Assembly: GCF_020176695.1 (NCBI RefSeq)
Contig: NZ_JAIWIA010000018.1
Span: 1-64,000, forward strand
Length of the DNA: 64,000 nucleotides
Direction: 5' to 3'
Source: Massilia sp. MS-15
Lineage (GTDB): Bacteria > Pseudomonadota > Gammaproteobacteria > Burkholderiales > Burkholderiaceae_D
Each line of letters starts with the position of its first letter. Within the stretch, counting starts at the first letter, position 1. The notes beneath the pieces are model-generated. The model saw only the letters and a program-made list of their open reading frames with translations, did not search any database and had not been told where the DNA came from. Shown here in pieces: positions 10,618 to 19,357 of this stretch. Position numbers and translations under genes: made by a program.

Positions 10618-10907
10618 GTCGGATAGCCAAACGGTGAATGGAGGCGGCGCGCGCGGGCGCCGGCCCTGTAGCTTACATCCTGGGAAACAATAAGGAAATG
10701 GCAAACGTCGTCGGAGACCTTATCCCGGTTTCACTTTCTGCATATAAAAATCGGTCAAAATGGAAATCATGCAAATATTGTTGGCACTGAGGAGGCTCTG
10801 GGTAAACATCATGCGGCGCAATGCGACCGGTACCGGTATGATTGCCGGGCCAGGATAATGCTGTACGCCGCCCGGCGCCCGTCCGAATGTCTGCTGATTC
10901 GCTTCGC
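10618..10907. other. Intergenic, nothing recognised
   Basis: About 290 bases upstream of zwf and downstream of the dehalogenase-like gene. Part of it (10690-10800) is AT-richer and probably holds the zwf promoter, but no convincing -35/-10 pair or hairpin stands out. A frame crossing it (10720-11844) overlaps the real hydrolase gene out of frame. Confidence 0.4.
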
Positions 10908-11828
10908 TCAGCCGCCCGGAGGCGCGTCCAGGCGCAGGAACGGCAGTACCCGCCGCACCAGGGCGTGCGGCGCCTCTTCCGGAATGTAGTGGCCGCAATC
11001 GATGGGTTCGCCGTCCACCTCGGTGCCGAGCCGGCGCCATTCCGCAAGCGGATCGAAGCAGCGCCCGACCACGCCCTGCGCCCCCCACAGCACCAGCAGA
11101 GGAGTGGCGAAACGCCGGCCGGCCGCGCGCTCGGCGCGCTCGTGCTCGAGGTCGATGCCGGCCGCGGCCCGGTAGTCTTCGCAGATGGCGTGGGCGGCGC
11201 CGGGACGGGCCAGGCAGCGCGCGTACTCGGCCAGCGCGCGCGGGTCGAACGGGGCCAGGCCGGCGCTGCGGCGGCCCATCACGTCGCGCAGGTAGGCGGC
11301 CGGATCGGCCTCGATCAGGCGTTCCGGCAGCGGCGCCGGCTGGATCAGGAAGAACCAGTGCCAGTAGGCGCGCGCGAACGCCTCGTTGGCGCCCTCGTAC
11401 ATGGCGAGCGTGGGCGCGATGTCGAGCAGCACGGCGCGGGTGACGGTATTTGGGTGGTCGGCCAGCAGGCGGTGCGCGACGCGCGCGCCGCGGTCGTGTC
11501 CGATCACGGCGAAGCGCCCGAAGCCGAGCGCGCCCATCACGGCCGGGAGGTCGGCCGCCATGCTGCGCTTGCTGTAGCCGGCATGGTCGGCCGTGTCGGC
11601 GGGCCGGGACGAGTCGCCATAGCCACGCAGGTCGCAGGCGACGACGGTGAACTCCGCGGCCAGCAGGGGCGCGACGCGGTGCCAGATCGCATGCGTCTGC
11701 GGGTGGCCATGCAGCAGCAGGAGCGGCGGCCCGGCGCCGCCCAGCACCCCCGCGATGGCGACGCCGTCCGTGCCGGGAAGAATGAAGCGGCGAAAGCCCG
11801 GAAACAGTGCTTCGGTTGGATGCGTCAT
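10908..11828 (-). CDS. Alpha/beta hydrolase of the haloacetate (fluoroacetate) dehalogenase type
   Basis: A 306-residue cytoplasmic hydrolase. The nucleophile elbow has Asp, not Ser: IGHDRGAR with Asp112, Arg113 and Arg116. His157-Trp158 (AYWHWFFL) follow and the catalytic His280 sits in CGHYIPEEAP. This set, at nearly the same positions, matches fluoroacetate dehalogenases, where Asp attacks the C-F or C-Cl carbon, the Arg pair binds carboxylate and His/Trp hold the halide. Epoxide hydrolase is the main alternative, but the Arg pair and HW favour the dehalogenase. The start is uncertain: ATGs at 11840, 11837 and 11828 all lack a clear ribosome site; 11828 gives family length. Confidence 0.8.
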   Translation of the reverse strand: MTHPTEALFPGFRRFILPGTDGVAIAGVLGGAGPPLLLLHGHPQTHAIWHRVAPLLAAEFTVVACDLRGYGDSSRPADTADHAGYSKRSMAADLPAVMGALGFGRFAVIGHDRGARVAHRLLADHPNTVTRAVLLDIAPTLAMYEGANEAFARAYWHWFFLIQPAPLPERLIEADPAAYLRDVMGRRSAGLAPFDPRALAEYARCLARPGAAHAICEDYRAAAGIDLEHERAERAAGRRFATPLLVLWGAQGVVGRCFDPLAEWRRLGTEVDGEPIDCGHYIPEEAPHALVRRVLPFLRLDAPPGG

Positions 11829-11880
11829 GGGGAGCATCATGCACCAGCCGGGCCGCGGACGGCGTCCAGGTGCCGCAGGC

Positions 11881-12684
11881 TCAGCCGCCGGTCGCGCCGG
11901 CGCCGGCGCTGAGCAGCCAGCTCACCAGCAGCAGGAACAGCATCCACAGGGCCACCAGCTTGCCCAGCCGGCGGATGTCGCCGGCGTGCTCGAACAGGGT
12001 GGGGCGGCTGTAGTTCACCCCGGCGAAATAGGCGGCGAACACGGTCGCCAGGTAGTGCACGGCGCCGAACATCTCGCCCAGCTCGCCCTTGCGCGGATGG
12101 TCGATCAGCGCGTGCGACAGCGCCACCAGCACCAGGTAGGGAATCGAGGCCGCCAGCGGCGGCAGGTACAGCCCGAGCGACTCGACCCAGCGCTGCAGAC
12201 CCGGCTTGACGCGCGCCACCAGCGGCAACACCAGGTTGTGGGCCAGGCCGACGATCACGATCAGCTTCAGGATCACGTTCTTGTGCAGGCTGCCGCTGCC
12301 CACCGCCATGTTGTGCAGGTTGGTCTCGGCCTGGCGGTTATTCTGCAGGAAGAACTCGGGCGACTGGATGTCGAGGATGCGCTGGAACCAGCTGATCTCT
12401 TCCAGCGCCGCCAGCGCGCACAGCAGGCTGAGGCCGCCCAGGGCCAGCAGTTCCAGCACGCTGCGCTCCTTGCGCTTCAGGCGCTCGCTGAAGGCGAAGC
12501 CGAGCAGCAGGGCGATCACGGTGAAGCACAGGAACTGCATCCACTCGACGATGCCGTCCTCGCCCAGCAGGCGCCACAGCTTGGCGCTGTCGCCGGACCA
12601 GGCCACGGCCAGCAGCAGGACAAAGACGTTGATGAGGATCCCGGTGGCGAGCACGGGATGCAGGATCGGATTCCGGTTGGTCAA
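11881..12684 (-). CDS. Polytopic membrane protein with EE-SW-QR / TNLHN motif, function unknown
   Basis: A 267-residue inner-membrane protein with about seven helices. Between helices it has a strongly polar, conserved-looking segment: EEISWFQRILDIQSPEFF followed by NNRQAETNLHN. From memory, similar EEISW-QR plus ETNLHN strings recur in uncharacterised membrane proteins of distant bacteria; clustered acidic, Arg and His residues suggest an active site. Translation starts at TTG 12684, set by AAGGAG five bases upstream; the TTG overlaps the stop of the preceding gene (TTGA). Last gene of the sialidase-like operon. Confidence 0.75.
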   Translation of the reverse strand: MTNRNPILHPVLATGILINVFVLLLAVAWSGDSAKLWRLLGEDGIVEWMQFLCFTVIALLLGFAFSERLKRKERSVLELLALGGLSLLCALAALEEISWFQRILDIQSPEFFLQNNRQAETNLHNMAVGSGSLHKNVILKLIVIVGLAHNLVLPLVARVKPGLQRWVESLGLYLPPLAASIPYLVLVALSHALIDHPRKGELGEMFGAVHYLATVFAAYFAGVNYSRPTLFEHAGDIRRLGKLVALWMLFLLLVSWLLSAGAGATGG

Positions 12685-13409
12685 GATGACTCCTTGAGGG
12701 AAGTAAACGGTTCGGTGCCGCCAGCCTGCATGGCGGGCAGCTGTTGCTCGACGGGCAGGCGCCGGCGCATGCCGCGGCGCCGTACGACATGCAGTCCGGC
12801 CAGGCCCAGGGTCGACAGGGCCCAGATCCATAGCAGCGGGTCGAGCAGCGCGTCCCACAGGTTCCCGGTCGGCAGGCGCGCGCCGGAGAACAGCAGGATG
12901 GCGCCGAGCAGCGCGCCGGCCTGGGCGCGGGCCTGGCCGCGCCCGATGCAGGCTGCGCAGGCCGCCGCCAGCAGCACCGCGAGCAGGGCCGCGCCGGCGC
13001 CGAAGCCGGCGTGGTAATAGCCGTGCGCGAACAGGCCGAAAGCATCGAGGTAGAGCAGGGCGCCGGCTGCCGCCAGCGCGGCGGCGAGGGGCAGCGGCAG
13101 GCGCGGCCCGCTGCGCGCCACGCCATGCCAGCGCGCCAGCAGGCTGGCCGCGCACAGGCTGGCCAGCAGGGCGCTTGGTGACTGGAAGGCCAGTCCCAGG
13201 TGCCAGGCCGGCGAGGCCTCGCCCGGCAGCGCCATCCAGGCCAGGCTCAGCAGGACGATCGCGGCCAGCGGCTTGCGCGGCAAGCGCCAGGACTGCGGCT
13301 GGGTGCGCGCCAGCAGCAGTTCGAGCAGGCCGGCCACCAGGGCCGCCAGCACCAGGGCCCAGCCCAGGCGGGCATAGGCGAATTGCCAGGACAGTTCAGG
13401 CAGGCTCAT
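12681..13409 (-). CDS. Polytopic membrane protein, function unknown
   Basis: A 242-residue, very hydrophobic Ala/Leu-rich protein with about seven membrane helices, a basic loop (VVRRRGMRRRL) and a short polar C-terminal tail. I recognise no family. Its ATG at 13409 directly follows the stop of the sialidase-like gene (TGAATG), and its own stop overlaps the next TTG start, so the three proteins are made from one message. The neighbours suggest a role in the same envelope or glycan process, but nothing in the sequence shows a substrate. Confidence 0.75.
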   Translation of the reverse strand: MSLPELSWQFAYARLGWALVLAALVAGLLELLLARTQPQSWRLPRKPLAAIVLLSLAWMALPGEASPAWHLGLAFQSPSALLASLCAASLLARWHGVARSGPRLPLPLAAALAAAGALLYLDAFGLFAHGYYHAGFGAGAALLAVLLAAACAACIGRGQARAQAGALLGAILLFSGARLPTGNLWDALLDPLLWIWALSTLGLAGLHVVRRRGMRRRLPVEQQLPAMQAGGTEPFTSLKESS

Positions 13410-14573
13410 TCAGATGTTCTCTCCAATGCTGATCCGGTAGCGGTGGTGCGCGATCGCCTGGCGCTGGTGGGTGTAGGTCACGTGCAGCTCCCTGCCGACC
13501 AGCTGCATGGTGGGGTAGGAAAATTCGGCGCCAGCGCCACCGCTGGCGACATCGGCCACGGTGCGCCAGGTCTGCCCGTCGCGCGAGAGCGACAGGCGCA
13601 GCAGGCTGCGCGCGGAACCGCCGTCCCGGATGTGGTTGTGCAGCATGAGGAAGTCGCCGTTTTCCAGGCGCAGCACCGCCATCGAGGTGTTTTCGTTGTT
13701 CAGCGCCAGCGGCGGCAGGTCTTCCCAGCTGGCGCCGCCGTCGCGGCTGTAGGCATGCTGTACCCGGCGCTCGTCGCTGGCGTCGCGCATCCAGGCCCGC
13801 GCCTCGGTGCCCGAGACCGGCACGATGGCCGGCTGCAGGGTCGTGGTGCGGGCGCCGATGCGCGCCATCCCGGTCGGCTCGCCGTCCGGACCGAAGGCCA
13901 TCAGCATCGGGTACTTGATGCCGAGTTCGAAATACACGGGCAGCCACCAGCCGCCGTCGACCAGGCCGACCGCATTCGTGCGCACCAGCACGCTGGTATT
14001 GAACAGGGGCGACATCGGCAGCACGCGCTTCATCGCGAAGCTGGCGCCCTCGTCGGGCGAGACCAGGTGCGCCACGCGCGACGCCGCCCAGCCGCCCAGG
14101 CCGGTCGCCACGACGTACAGGTGGATGCGGCCGTCGGGCCCGGTCCAGGCCACCGGGTTGCCGATGCGGCGCACGCCGAAGCCCAGCGCCTTGCCGAGCG
14201 AATCGCGGCTGGCGACTTCCCAGGGTTCGCCCCACTTGCCGTTATGCCACTGAGACGCATAGACCTTGACGTCCGGGCCGCTCTCGCGGCTGCCGGCCCA
14301 CCAGAAGGCGAGCATGCGGTCGCCCGGCAGGGGCGCCATCGCGCTGGCGTGGGCCGAGGGCGTGTTGCGCGGCATCGGTATCAGGGACTGCGACAGCTCG
14401 GACAGGGTCACGCGCCCTGGCACGAGCGAGGGCAGGGCGGAAGGCGCGGCGGCCGCGCGGGCGCTGCGGGTCCAGCGCGCGCTTTCCGCGGCGCCGATGA
14501 CCAGCACCACGGTCATGCAGGCAAGGGCAATGCGGCGGCGCGCGGCGGCGCGCGATGGCAGGGGACGCTCCAT
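13410..14573 (-). CDS. Sialidase-like BNR/Asp-box protein, membrane-anchored or exported
   Basis: A 387-residue beta-propeller of the sialidase superfamily. A basic N-terminus and one hydrophobic segment (about residues 14-32) form a signal anchor or signal peptide. At least three Asp-box-like repeats are visible: SPDEGASF, SRDGGASW and SRDGQTW, spaced as in six-bladed propellers. Other likely active-site strings are FWWAGSRESGPDV, RIGNPVAW and NNENTSM. It may cleave or bind a sialic acid or related acidic sugar outside the membrane. ATG at 14573 follows GGGAG. First gene of a coupled three-gene operon with two membrane proteins; no sialic acid catabolism genes are near. Confidence 0.8.
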   Translation of the reverse strand: MERPLPSRAAARRRIALACMTVVLVIGAAESARWTRSARAAAAPSALPSLVPGRVTLSELSQSLIPMPRNTPSAHASAMAPLPGDRMLAFWWAGSRESGPDVKVYASQWHNGKWGEPWEVASRDSLGKALGFGVRRIGNPVAWTGPDGRIHLYVVATGLGGWAASRVAHLVSPDEGASFAMKRVLPMSPLFNTSVLVRTNAVGLVDGGWWLPVYFELGIKYPMLMAFGPDGEPTGMARIGARTTTLQPAIVPVSGTEARAWMRDASDERRVQHAYSRDGGASWEDLPPLALNNENTSMAVLRLENGDFLMLHNHIRDGGSARSLLRLSLSRDGQTWRTVADVASGGAGAEFSYPTMQLVGRELHVTYTHQRQAIAHHRYRISIGENI

Positions 14574-14843
14574 ACACTCCCGGCGGACCGGGATGCCCGG
14601 GTCCGCGACACTCTGACTGTTATAGGTTTGAAAATTGCAGGGTTCGCGTCCAGGCGGAACGGGCGTTCCGCGGTCTCTTTCGGGGAGGCGGCTGGCTGAG
14701 CGATGACCTGGCAAAGGCGCTATCCTACAGGAAAGAGCACCGGATGTGACACGGAACTTTCGTAATTACAAGATTGCCAAGCCCCGACGCAGCGATCCTG
14801 CGCGCGCCGCCTGCCGCGCGACTTGCCCTTCGGCTTTGTGATG

Positions 14844-15377
14844 TTAGCGCACCATGCGCAGTACGGTTCCCAGCAGCAGGTGGAACGCGAACGAGCAGGC
14901 TGCGATGACCGACGCGATCAGCATCGGCAGCACCGCCCCGAACGTGAACGTCATGCCGAGTGCGAAGCCGAGTACGTATTCGGCGCGGTAGGCATGCACG
15001 AGCAGGCCGGCGGCGAAGGCGCCGAAGAAGATGGCGGTAACGGCCGGGTGGCCGAGCGTAAAGGCGAAGGCCAGCGCCGCACCCCACAGCAGGGCGGCGC
15101 CGAAGCGCAGGCGCACGTGACGATGGAAGCGTTCGCGGCTGCCGTCCTGGGTCAGGCCGGCGGCGCGGCGCTGGACGCGGCCGAGCATGAACCAGACCAG
15201 CAGGGGAACCACCAGCAGGCCCCACCAGTTGGAAATGGCGGGCAGATCGGGATTATTCAGCAAGTGGTGGGCCGGCACGCCGCCATGGGTGTACTCCCAG
15301 CCCAGGTGGCAGATCTCGGCGGCGAGGGCGGCGACCGTGAGGATGAGGCGGGACTGCGGGGCGGGACGGTCGGGCAT
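14844..15377 (-). CDS. Small polytopic membrane protein, unknown
   Basis: A 177-residue inner-membrane protein with about five helices; the first (RLILTVAALAAEICHLGWEY) is followed by an HGGVPAHHLLN loop with several His residues, and the last two helices are long. I recognise no family. ATG at 15377 is supported by AAGGAAG; a much longer frame to 16460 runs through the neighbouring gene out of frame and is not real. Its start lies 104 bases downstream of the stop of the isochorismatase-like gene, same direction. Confidence 0.7.
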   Translation of the reverse strand: MPDRPAPQSRLILTVAALAAEICHLGWEYTHGGVPAHHLLNNPDLPAISNWWGLLVVPLLVWFMLGRVQRRAAGLTQDGSRERFHRHVRLRFGAALLWGAALAFAFTLGHPAVTAIFFGAFAAGLLVHAYRAEYVLGFALGMTFTFGAVLPMLIASVIAACSFAFHLLLGTVLRMVR

Positions 15378-15481
15378 GGCGCGCTTCCTTCGCGAGGGGC
15401 GGGGGAGGATGAGGATGATCGGTCGGTCGTAGCCGCCTCGGTCTTTTGCGACAATTCGCCATGGATAAAATGGCGCGTCGT

Positions 15482-16045
15482 TCAATCCAGCATGGAGAGG
15501 ATATCGTTTGTCGCCTCCACCTTGGCATATTCGGCCGCCAGGTTGGCCAGCGACATTGCATGCACCTCGTCCGCGCTGCGCAGCGCGCCCGCGTAATCGC
15601 GGCGGACAAAGGCGAAGCAGGCGTCGGCGGCAACCGTCACCTGAAAGCCCAGGTTGCCGGCGCTGCGCACGCTGCACTCCACCGAGATATTCGTGCTCAC
15701 GCCCGCCACCACCAGCCGCTCGATCCCGCGCACCCGCAGCCAGCGCTCCAGGGTGGACTGGATGAAGGCGTCCGGGACGTTCTTCTCGACCACGTGCTCG
15801 CCCGGGCGCGGCGCGAACACCGGCTGGAATCCGGCGCCCGGCTGGCCAGGCGCAAAGCCGGAATCCGGGGAGCGCGAGATGTGGCGCACGTGGACCACCG
15901 GCGCGCGCCGCCCGCGCCAGGCCTCCAGCAGCAGGTCGATGTTGGCTTCCGCCTGCGGGTTGTTGCGCGCGCCGGCATTCGGGCCGGCCATGCACTGCTG
16001 CATGTCGATGACGAGGAGGGCGGGCTGGTCGCGCTGCATGGGCAT
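15482..16045 (-). CDS. Isochorismatase-fold (cysteine hydrolase-like) protein lacking the usual Cys
   Basis: A 187-residue cytoplasmic protein of the isochorismatase/nicotinamidase fold. Two members of the catalytic triad are present: Asp14 in LLVIDMQQ and Lys89 in VVEKNVPDAF. The third, normally Cys in a TN-x-C-V-E string, is Ser121 here (TNISVEC); a Cys sits three residues later, at 124. True isochorismatases also lack the Cys, so an enol-ether hydrolase or another reaction is possible. ATG at 16045 is the natural family start, though no strong ribosome site is seen. Divergent from the DUF455-polB operon across 95 bases. Confidence 0.8.
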   Translation of the reverse strand: MPMQRDQPALLVIDMQQCMAGPNAGARNNPQAEANIDLLLEAWRGRRAPVVHVRHISRSPDSGFAPGQPGAGFQPVFAPRPGEHVVEKNVPDAFIQSTLERWLRVRGIERLVVAGVSTNISVECSVRSAGNLGFQVTVAADACFAFVRRDYAGALRSADEVHAMSLANLAAEYAKVEATNDILSMLD

Positions 16046-16140
16046 GGTTGATTGCGGATGGTCGGGTTCCCATGGTAGCGCAGTCTTGCAGCCAGGCGCA
16101 CTTTGGTACACTAGCGCTTTCGTCCGACTCTCGAACCATC

Positions 16141-16941
16141 ATGGCGCAACCGCTGGAGCTTCGCGCATGCGCTCTGCAATCCCTGCTCGCCCCCAACCCC
16201 GCCGCCAAGACGGCGGGCGTGGCGGCGCTGGTGGCGGCGCATCGGCGCGGCGAGACCACCCTTGACCTCGAGGCGGCGCCCTGCGCACCGGAAGGCATCC
16301 CCGGACGGCCCGCGCGGCCGGAACTGGTGCCGCCGCGCCTGGTCGGGCGGCGTTCGATGGCGACCGTGGAGGGCCGCGCCATGCTGATCCACGCCCTGGC
16401 CCATATCGAATTCAACGCCGTCAACCTGGCGCTCGACGCCCTGTGGCGCTTTCCCGGCATGCCGCCGGACTACTACAGCGACTGGCTGCGGGTGGCCGGC
16501 GAAGAGGCGCTGCACTTCGACATGCTGTGCGCGCACCTGAAAACGCTCGGCTATGCCTACGGTGACTTCCCCGGCCACGACAGCCTGTGGGAGATGGTGG
16601 AAAAGACCCGAGGCGACGTACTGGCGCGCATGGCCCTGGTGCCGCGCACGCTGGAGGCGCGCGGGCTGGACGCGATTCCGCCGCTGCGCGCCAAGCTGGC
16701 CCAGGCCGGCGACCTGGAGGCGGCGGCGATCCTCGACGTCCTGCTGCGCGACGAGGTCGGGCACGTCGAGATCGGCAACCGCTGGTACCTGTACCTGTGC
16801 GGCCTGCGCGGCCTGGAGCCGGTCGCCACCTACGGCGAGCTGACGCTGCGCTATGGCGCGCCGGTGCTGAAGGGCCCCTTCAACATCGAAGCGCGGCGCC
16901 AGGCTGGCTTTTCGGAAGCGGAGCTGGCGCGCTTCGCCTAG
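16141..16941 (+). CDS. DUF455 ferritin-like domain protein
   Basis: A 266-residue protein of the DUF455 family, ferritin-like superfamily. Helical segments carry the metal-ligand pattern expected for a di-iron or di-manganese four-helix bundle: [25 protein letters not shown] and [11 protein letters not shown], giving Glu and ExxH-type ligands. The natural reaction is unknown. The gene starts at ATG 16141; longer in-frame frames lack support. It ends four bases before polB, so both are almost surely one operon, which links an oxidase-like or radical-handling protein with a repair polymerase. No clear LexA box was seen upstream. Confidence 0.85.
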   Translation: MAQPLELRACALQSLLAPNPAAKTAGVAALVAAHRRGETTLDLEAAPCAPEGIPGRPARPELVPPRLVGRRSMATVEGRAMLIHALAHIEFNAVNLALDALWRFPGMPPDYYSDWLRVAGEEALHFDMLCAHLKTLGYAYGDFPGHDSLWEMVEKTRGDVLARMALVPRTLEARGLDAIPPLRAKLAQAGDLEAAAILDVLLRDEVGHVEIGNRWYLYLCGLRGLEPVATYGELTLRYGAPVLKGPFNIEARRQAGFSEAELARFA

Positions 16942-16945
16942 ACGC

Positions 16946-19315
16946 ATGGACACCACGCCGCTGCAGGGCTTCCTCCTGACGCGCCACTGGCGCGATACCG
17001 ACGCTGGGGTTGAGGTGGACTTCTGGATCGCCACCGAAGGGGGCGCGCGCCGGGTGCGGCTGCCGCTCCAGACGCCGGTCGCCTTCCTGCCGCTGGAACA
17101 GCGCAAGGCCGCCGAACTGGTGCTGGGCACGGAGCGCGGCTGGGAGCTGCGTGAATTGAACCTGTGCGACTTTCACCACCGGCCCGTGCTGGGCCTGTAC
17201 TGCCGCCAGTACCGCCAGCTGCTGCGCCTGGAAAAGCGCCTGCGCGAGTTCGGCGTGGACGTCTACGAAGCCGACGTGCGCCCGCCCGAGCGCTACCTGA
17301 TGGAGCGCTTCATCACCGCGCCGGTGCTGGTGCATGGTCTGCCGGACGCGCGGGACCCGAACCTGATCGTCGACGCCGGGTTGAAACCGGACCGCGACTA
17401 CCGCCCGCAGCTGCGCCTGGTCTCGCTCGACATCGAAACCAACCAGCACGGCGAGCTGTATTGCATCGGCCTGCAGGGCTGCGGCCAGCGCCAGGTCTAC
17501 ATGCTGGGCGAGCCCAATGGCCAAGAGCGTGACCTCGGCCTGGACCTCGCGTACTGTGAAAGCCGCGCCGCGCTGCTGGACGCTTTTGAAGCATGGATGC
17601 GCCGCCATGATCCGGACGCGATCATTGGCTGGAACGTGATCCAGTTCGACCTGCGCATGCTGGTGCAGGCGGCCGAACGCGCCGGGCGGCCGCTCAGGCT
17701 GGGACGGGATGGCAGCGCCATCGAGACCCGCGAGCACGGGCGCTCGGAGCATTTCTTCATCTCGATCGCGGGTCGCCTGGTCATCGACGGCATCGAGGCG
17801 CTGCGCTCGGCCACCTACAGCTTCCCCTCGTTCAGCCTGGAGTCGGTGTCGCAAACCCTGCTGGGCGAAGGCAAGGCGATCGACAATCCCTACAGCCGGA
17901 TGGACGAGATCAACCGCATGTTCACGGAAGACAAGCCGGCGCTGGCTTTCTACAACCTGAAGGACTGCGAACTCGTCACCCGCATCTTCGAGAAAACGCA
18001 GCTGTGCCGCTTCCTGCTGGAGCGCGCCAGCGTGACCGGGCTGGCGGTGGACCGCAGCGGCGGTTCGGTCGCCGCTTTCGAGCACCGCTACATGCCGCTG
18101 ATGCACCGCCAGGGTTTCGTCGCGCCGAACATCGGCGACGTCGCGGCCGGCGACAGCCCGGGCGGCTTCGTGATGGATTCGCGCTCCGGGCTGTACGACT
18201 CCGTCGTGGTACTTGACTACAAAAGCCTGTACCCCTCGATCATCCGCACCTTCCTGATCGATCCGGTCGGCCTGGTGGCCGGGCTGGCCGAGCCGGAAGA
18301 CCAGACCGTGCCGGGCTTTCGCGGTGCCCGCTTTTCGCGCACGCGCCACTGCCTGCCCGGCATCGTGCGCCAGGTGTGGGAAGGGCGCGAAGCGGCCAAG
18401 CGCGAACGCAATGCGCCGCTGTCGCAGTCGCTGAAGATCATCATGAATGCCTTCTACGGCGTGCTGGGCACTACCGCCTGCCGTTTCTTCGATCCGCGCC
18501 TGGCCTCCTCGATCACGCTGCGCGGCCACGAGATCATGCACCGCACCCGCGCGCTGATCGAGGAGCAGGGCTACGGCGTGATCTACGGCGACACGGATTC
18601 CACCTTCGTCTGGCTGGGCGGACCGCATGGGCAGGAAGAGGCCGAGCGCATCGGCCACGCCCTGGTGGAGCACGTCAACGGCTGGTGGCGCACGCACCTG
18701 CAGTCCGAGTACGGGCTCGCGTCGAGCCTGGAGCTGGAATTCGACACCCACTACGCGCGCTTCCTGATGCCCACCGTGCGCGGCTCGGACGAAGGCAGCA
18801 AGAAGCGCTACGCCGGCCTGGTGCTGCACGCGGACGGCGGCGAGGACGTGGTGTACAAGGGACTGGAGACGGTGCGCACCGACTGGTCGCCGCTGGCCCA
18901 GCAGTTCCAGCAGGAGCTGTACCTGCGCGTCTTCAAGCGCCAGCCCTACGAAGCCTGGGTGCTTGAGTACGTGGCACGCACCCTGCGCGGGGAACTCGAC
19001 GAGCTGCTGGTGTACCGCAAGCGCCTGCGCCGCCCGCTCGACGACTACGAGCGCAACGTCCCGCCGCACGTGCGCGCGGCGCGCATGGCCGACGACTTCC
19101 ATACCGGCCAGGGCCGCCCGCCCCAGTACCGCAGGGGCGGCTGGATCCGGTACGTGATGACGACCAGCGGCCCGGAACCGCTGGAGCTGCGCCGTTCGCC
19201 GATCGACTACGAGCACTACCTGAGCAAGCAGCTCGAACCGATCGCCGACGCCATCCTGCCTTTTCTCGGCGACAGCTTCGCGCGGCTGACCAGCCCGCAA
19301 GGCGCCTTGTTCTGA
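16946..19315 (+). CDS. polB: DNA polymerase II (family B)
   Basis: Damage-inducible family B DNA polymerase with 3'-5' proofreading; replicates past lesions and restarts forks. The 789-residue product matches E. coli Pol II in size. The exonuclease motifs are intact: Exo I with Asp162 and Glu164 (SLDIETN), Exo II in [14 protein letters not shown] and Exo III in YNLKDCELV. So are the polymerase motifs: A ([11 protein letters not shown]), B ([13 protein letters not shown]) and C with Asp549 and Asp551 (YGDTDS). It follows the DUF455 gene by four bases and ends before a hairpin terminator shared with the convergent tctA gene. Confidence 0.97.
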   Translation: MDTTPLQGFLLTRHWRDTDAGVEVDFWIATEGGARRVRLPLQTPVAFLPLEQRKAAELVLGTERGWELRELNLCDFHHRPVLGLYCRQYRQLLRLEKRLREFGVDVYEADVRPPERYLMERFITAPVLVHGLPDARDPNLIVDAGLKPDRDYRPQLRLVSLDIETNQHGELYCIGLQGCGQRQVYMLGEPNGQERDLGLDLAYCESRAALLDAFEAWMRRHDPDAIIGWNVIQFDLRMLVQAAERAGRPLRLGRDGSAIETREHGRSEHFFISIAGRLVIDGIEALRSATYSFPSFSLESVSQTLLGEGKAIDNPYSRMDEINRMFTEDKPALAFYNLKDCELVTRIFEKTQLCRFLLERASVTGLAVDRSGGSVAAFEHRYMPLMHRQGFVAPNIGDVAAGDSPGGFVMDSRSGLYDSVVVLDYKSLYPSIIRTFLIDPVGLVAGLAEPEDQTVPGFRGARFSRTRHCLPGIVRQVWEGREAAKRERNAPLSQSLKIIMNAFYGVLGTTACRFFDPRLASSITLRGHEIMHRTRALIEEQGYGVIYGDTDSTFVWLGGPHGQEEAERIGHALVEHVNGWWRTHLQSEYGLASSLELEFDTHYARFLMPTVRGSDEGSKKRYAGLVLHADGGEDVVYKGLETVRTDWSPLAQQFQQELYLRVFKRQPYEAWVLEYVARTLRGELDELLVYRKRLRRPLDDYERNVPPHVRAARMADDFHTGQGRPPQYRRGGWIRYVMTTSGPEPLELRRSPIDYEHYLSKQLEPIADAILPFLGDSFARLTSPQGALF

Positions 19316-19318
19316 GAA

Positions 19319-19342
19319 AACGCCGCCCGGGTGGGCGGCGTT
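19319..19342. terminator. Bidirectional hairpin terminator between polB and tctA
   Basis: A perfect 10-base stem (AACGCCGCCC / GGGCGGCGTT) around a four-base loop. On the minus strand, the side ending tctA, the stem is followed by TTTT, giving a good intrinsic terminator; on the plus strand the T-run is only two bases. Confidence 0.85.
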
Positions 19343-19357
19343 GCGGGTGCTTCGCGA

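Noticed and set aside
10720..11844. Minus-strand frame overlapping the dehalogenase-like gene
   Set aside because: Product is Arg/Ala/Pro-rich with no fold; the correct frame contains the full catalytic set.
16880..19300. An 806-codon minus-strand frame opposite polB
   Set aside because: polB has all exonuclease and polymerase motifs; the antisense product has no recognisable domain and shadow-type composition.
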